A stretch of DNA of 64,000 nt, from contig CAJNDS010002155.1 in assembly GCA_905221605.1 (NCBI GenBank), forward strand, positions 374,001-438,000, given 5' to 3'. The translations under genes and the position numbers were made by a program. Below are positions 62,773-64,000 of the stretch, piece after piece. The notes beneath the pieces are model-generated. The model saw only the letters and a list, made by a program, of their open reading frames with translations. It made no database searches and was not told the DNA's origin. The DNA is from Symbiodinium natans (Eukaryota > Sar > Dinophyceae > Suessiales > Symbiodiniaceae). How positions within the stretch are numbered: position 1 is the stretch's first letter; each line of letters starts with the position of its first letter.

Positions 62773-63564
62773 GATGCAGTGGGGTTGTAAGGTCTGAAAG
62801 GCTTCTGGGATTTAGAGCCCGGCGTTGTGTGCCCTCGCGCCTTTGGCACGCCACGTGGCCCCAGCGCCAGGGCCCACAACCTCGCCCACCCGTTTGACCG
62901 CTCAATCCTGAAAGCCCAACCCCCCAAAACTCTGAACCCCCGAAAAAAAAAAAACCTAAGAGCCTAAAGCCCTAAAATCCCTAAACCCAAAGACAGACAA
63001 AACCCAAGGAGACCAAAACCTTTCAAAAGCCCGGACTTGAGGGGTGTAAGCTACGGGATGCTTGTAACATGAGTCTTGGGCGTTTTAAACTTGGTAGCCC
63101 AGTAGCCATATTGTAACAAGGGCACCCTTTTTGGGGCTGGTTACTTTAAAAGGGAACCCATAACCAACAACAAAAGAGGGTTAAGGGTACCACTGGGACA
63201 CCAAGTTAGGGTGTTAGACTCTGTTAGACTCCTTGGGTTTGTGCCTTCTGTTTTGGGGTTCGTTCGATGCCATTTCAGGGTTTGGGGTGTCAGGTGTGGA
63301 GTTTGCGGTTGCTTTGTCAAGTCTAGGGCACTGTTGAAGGACGCTGCTTCACGTAGACTGAGAACAAGGACACGTGAACCAAGCCACATGGTTTCCTTAT
63401 CCATGGTGACTTAAGGCAAGCTTAGGCGCCAAGACCTTCTGGGCTCAGGGCTGAGGCTGAAGGTTTGGGGCTTTAGGCTCACAAAGGGTTTATACCGTTT
63501 ACGGGGTTTAAGGGGCATAGCCCCCCCCCAACCAATTTCCAACCCTTAAAAGGAGCCTACATGG

Positions 63565-63690
63565 GGGTTGACGAAAATAAGGGACACCTCATATAGACCC
63601 CCGACATATAGGAGTCCCTTGTTTATACAAAGTCTATACTGAGGACCCCAATAAGGTACCCCTAATTCGGAAACCCCTACAGAAGCCTTC
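63565..63690. repeat. MITE-like element with imperfect ends
   Basis: ACATGGGGGTTGACGAAAAT at one end and TAATTCGGAAACCCCTACAG at the other are imperfect inverted repeats. Related ends occur near 35040-35075 and 48300-48335. Confidence 0.6.
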
Positions 63691-63706
63691 GAAGGGGATA
63701 GCTTAC

Positions 63707-63772
63707 CTCCGAACTTATGGCTCGCCAGCGAATGAAACTTGACGAGGATGGTGCTCAGAGGTGTGGAAGGAG
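63707..63772 (-). CDS. Exon-like island, unknown
   Basis: 66 nt ending at a consensus GTAAGC donor: PSTPLSTILVKFHSLASHKF, then G. Acceptor GCAG|C. Not recognised. Confidence 0.5.
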
Positions 63773-63883
63773 CTGCAGAGAGCTGGCAAACCCCAAATCC
63801 CTAAATCCTAAACCTTAAACCCTAAATTCCCACCCGCTTTTCAAAGCGCAGAGGTCAAAATCAGCTGACCCTGAACACGAAGC

Positions 63884-63940
63884 CTCGTCGAGCACTTTGG
63901 CCGCAAAGCCATGGGCGGTCTCCTTCAGGCTCGTTATCTT
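63884..63940 (-). CDS. Exon-like island near window edge, unknown
   Basis: 57 nt, phase 0: KITSLKETAHGFAAKVLDE, probably helical. Acceptor ACAG|A, donor GC. It implies a gene continuing beyond the right edge. Confidence 0.5.
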
Positions 63941-64000
63941 CTGTTCAGGGTTTCGGGTTTAGGGCTTAGGGCTTGGGACTTAGGGTCCAGGGTTGAGGGT

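Overview
The window looks like nuclear DNA of a dinoflagellate. Four things point there: telomere-type TTTAGGG/CCCTAAA tracts spread through introns, a gene cut into dozens of micro-exons, 5' splice sites that are mostly GC or GA rather than GT, and an AG|G acceptor pattern with LINE and Penelope-like retroelements around it. I cannot name the species.

Layout. 0-3.2 kb is a patchwork of decayed reverse transcriptase fragments on both strands. 3.2-9.27 kb is a nearly complete two-ORF LINE on the minus strand. 9.27-12.76 kb has no gene I can support. From about 12.8 kb to the end the character changes: TTTAGGG-like repeats appear everywhere, broken by short non-repetitive islands. Read on the minus strand, these islands assemble into one gene. 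Between 54.6 and 13.9 kb I assign 57 exons of 24-132 nt (about 3.17 kb coding, about 1,050 residues). They encode a fused proton-translocating NAD(P) transhydrogenase (NNT/PntAB) in the order domain I - IIa - IIb - III.

Within this gene, intron 55 (14.3-22.0 kb) carries a 7.2-kb retroelement resembling Penelope-like elements with an N-terminal GIY-YIG nuclease. It is bounded by 378-bp direct repeats differing at 2 positions and sits in a CA microsatellite. Intron 33 (34.3-37.3 kb) carries a frameshifted copy of a small single-TM, Q/M-rich protein gene; the intact copy is at 56.0-56.5 kb. The frameshifted copy has been invaded by a 78-bp minisatellite. Several small inverted-repeat (MITE-like) elements lie in other introns. 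From about 57 to 64 kb more exon-like islands on the same strand suggest the NNT 5' end and/or a second gene running off the right edge.

The most unusual feature is intron structure. Read in the sense direction, NNT introns tend to begin with TTTAGGG-type sequence just after the donor and end with CCCTAAA-type sequence just before the acceptor. The two ends are therefore complementary. With a donor tally of about 28 GC, 14 GT and 13 GA, this suggests introns that arose from, or are defined by, inverted telomere-like termini. Exon boundaries were fitted by eye to conserved family motifs and reading phase, recalled from well-known bacterial and animal transhydrogenases; no search was run.
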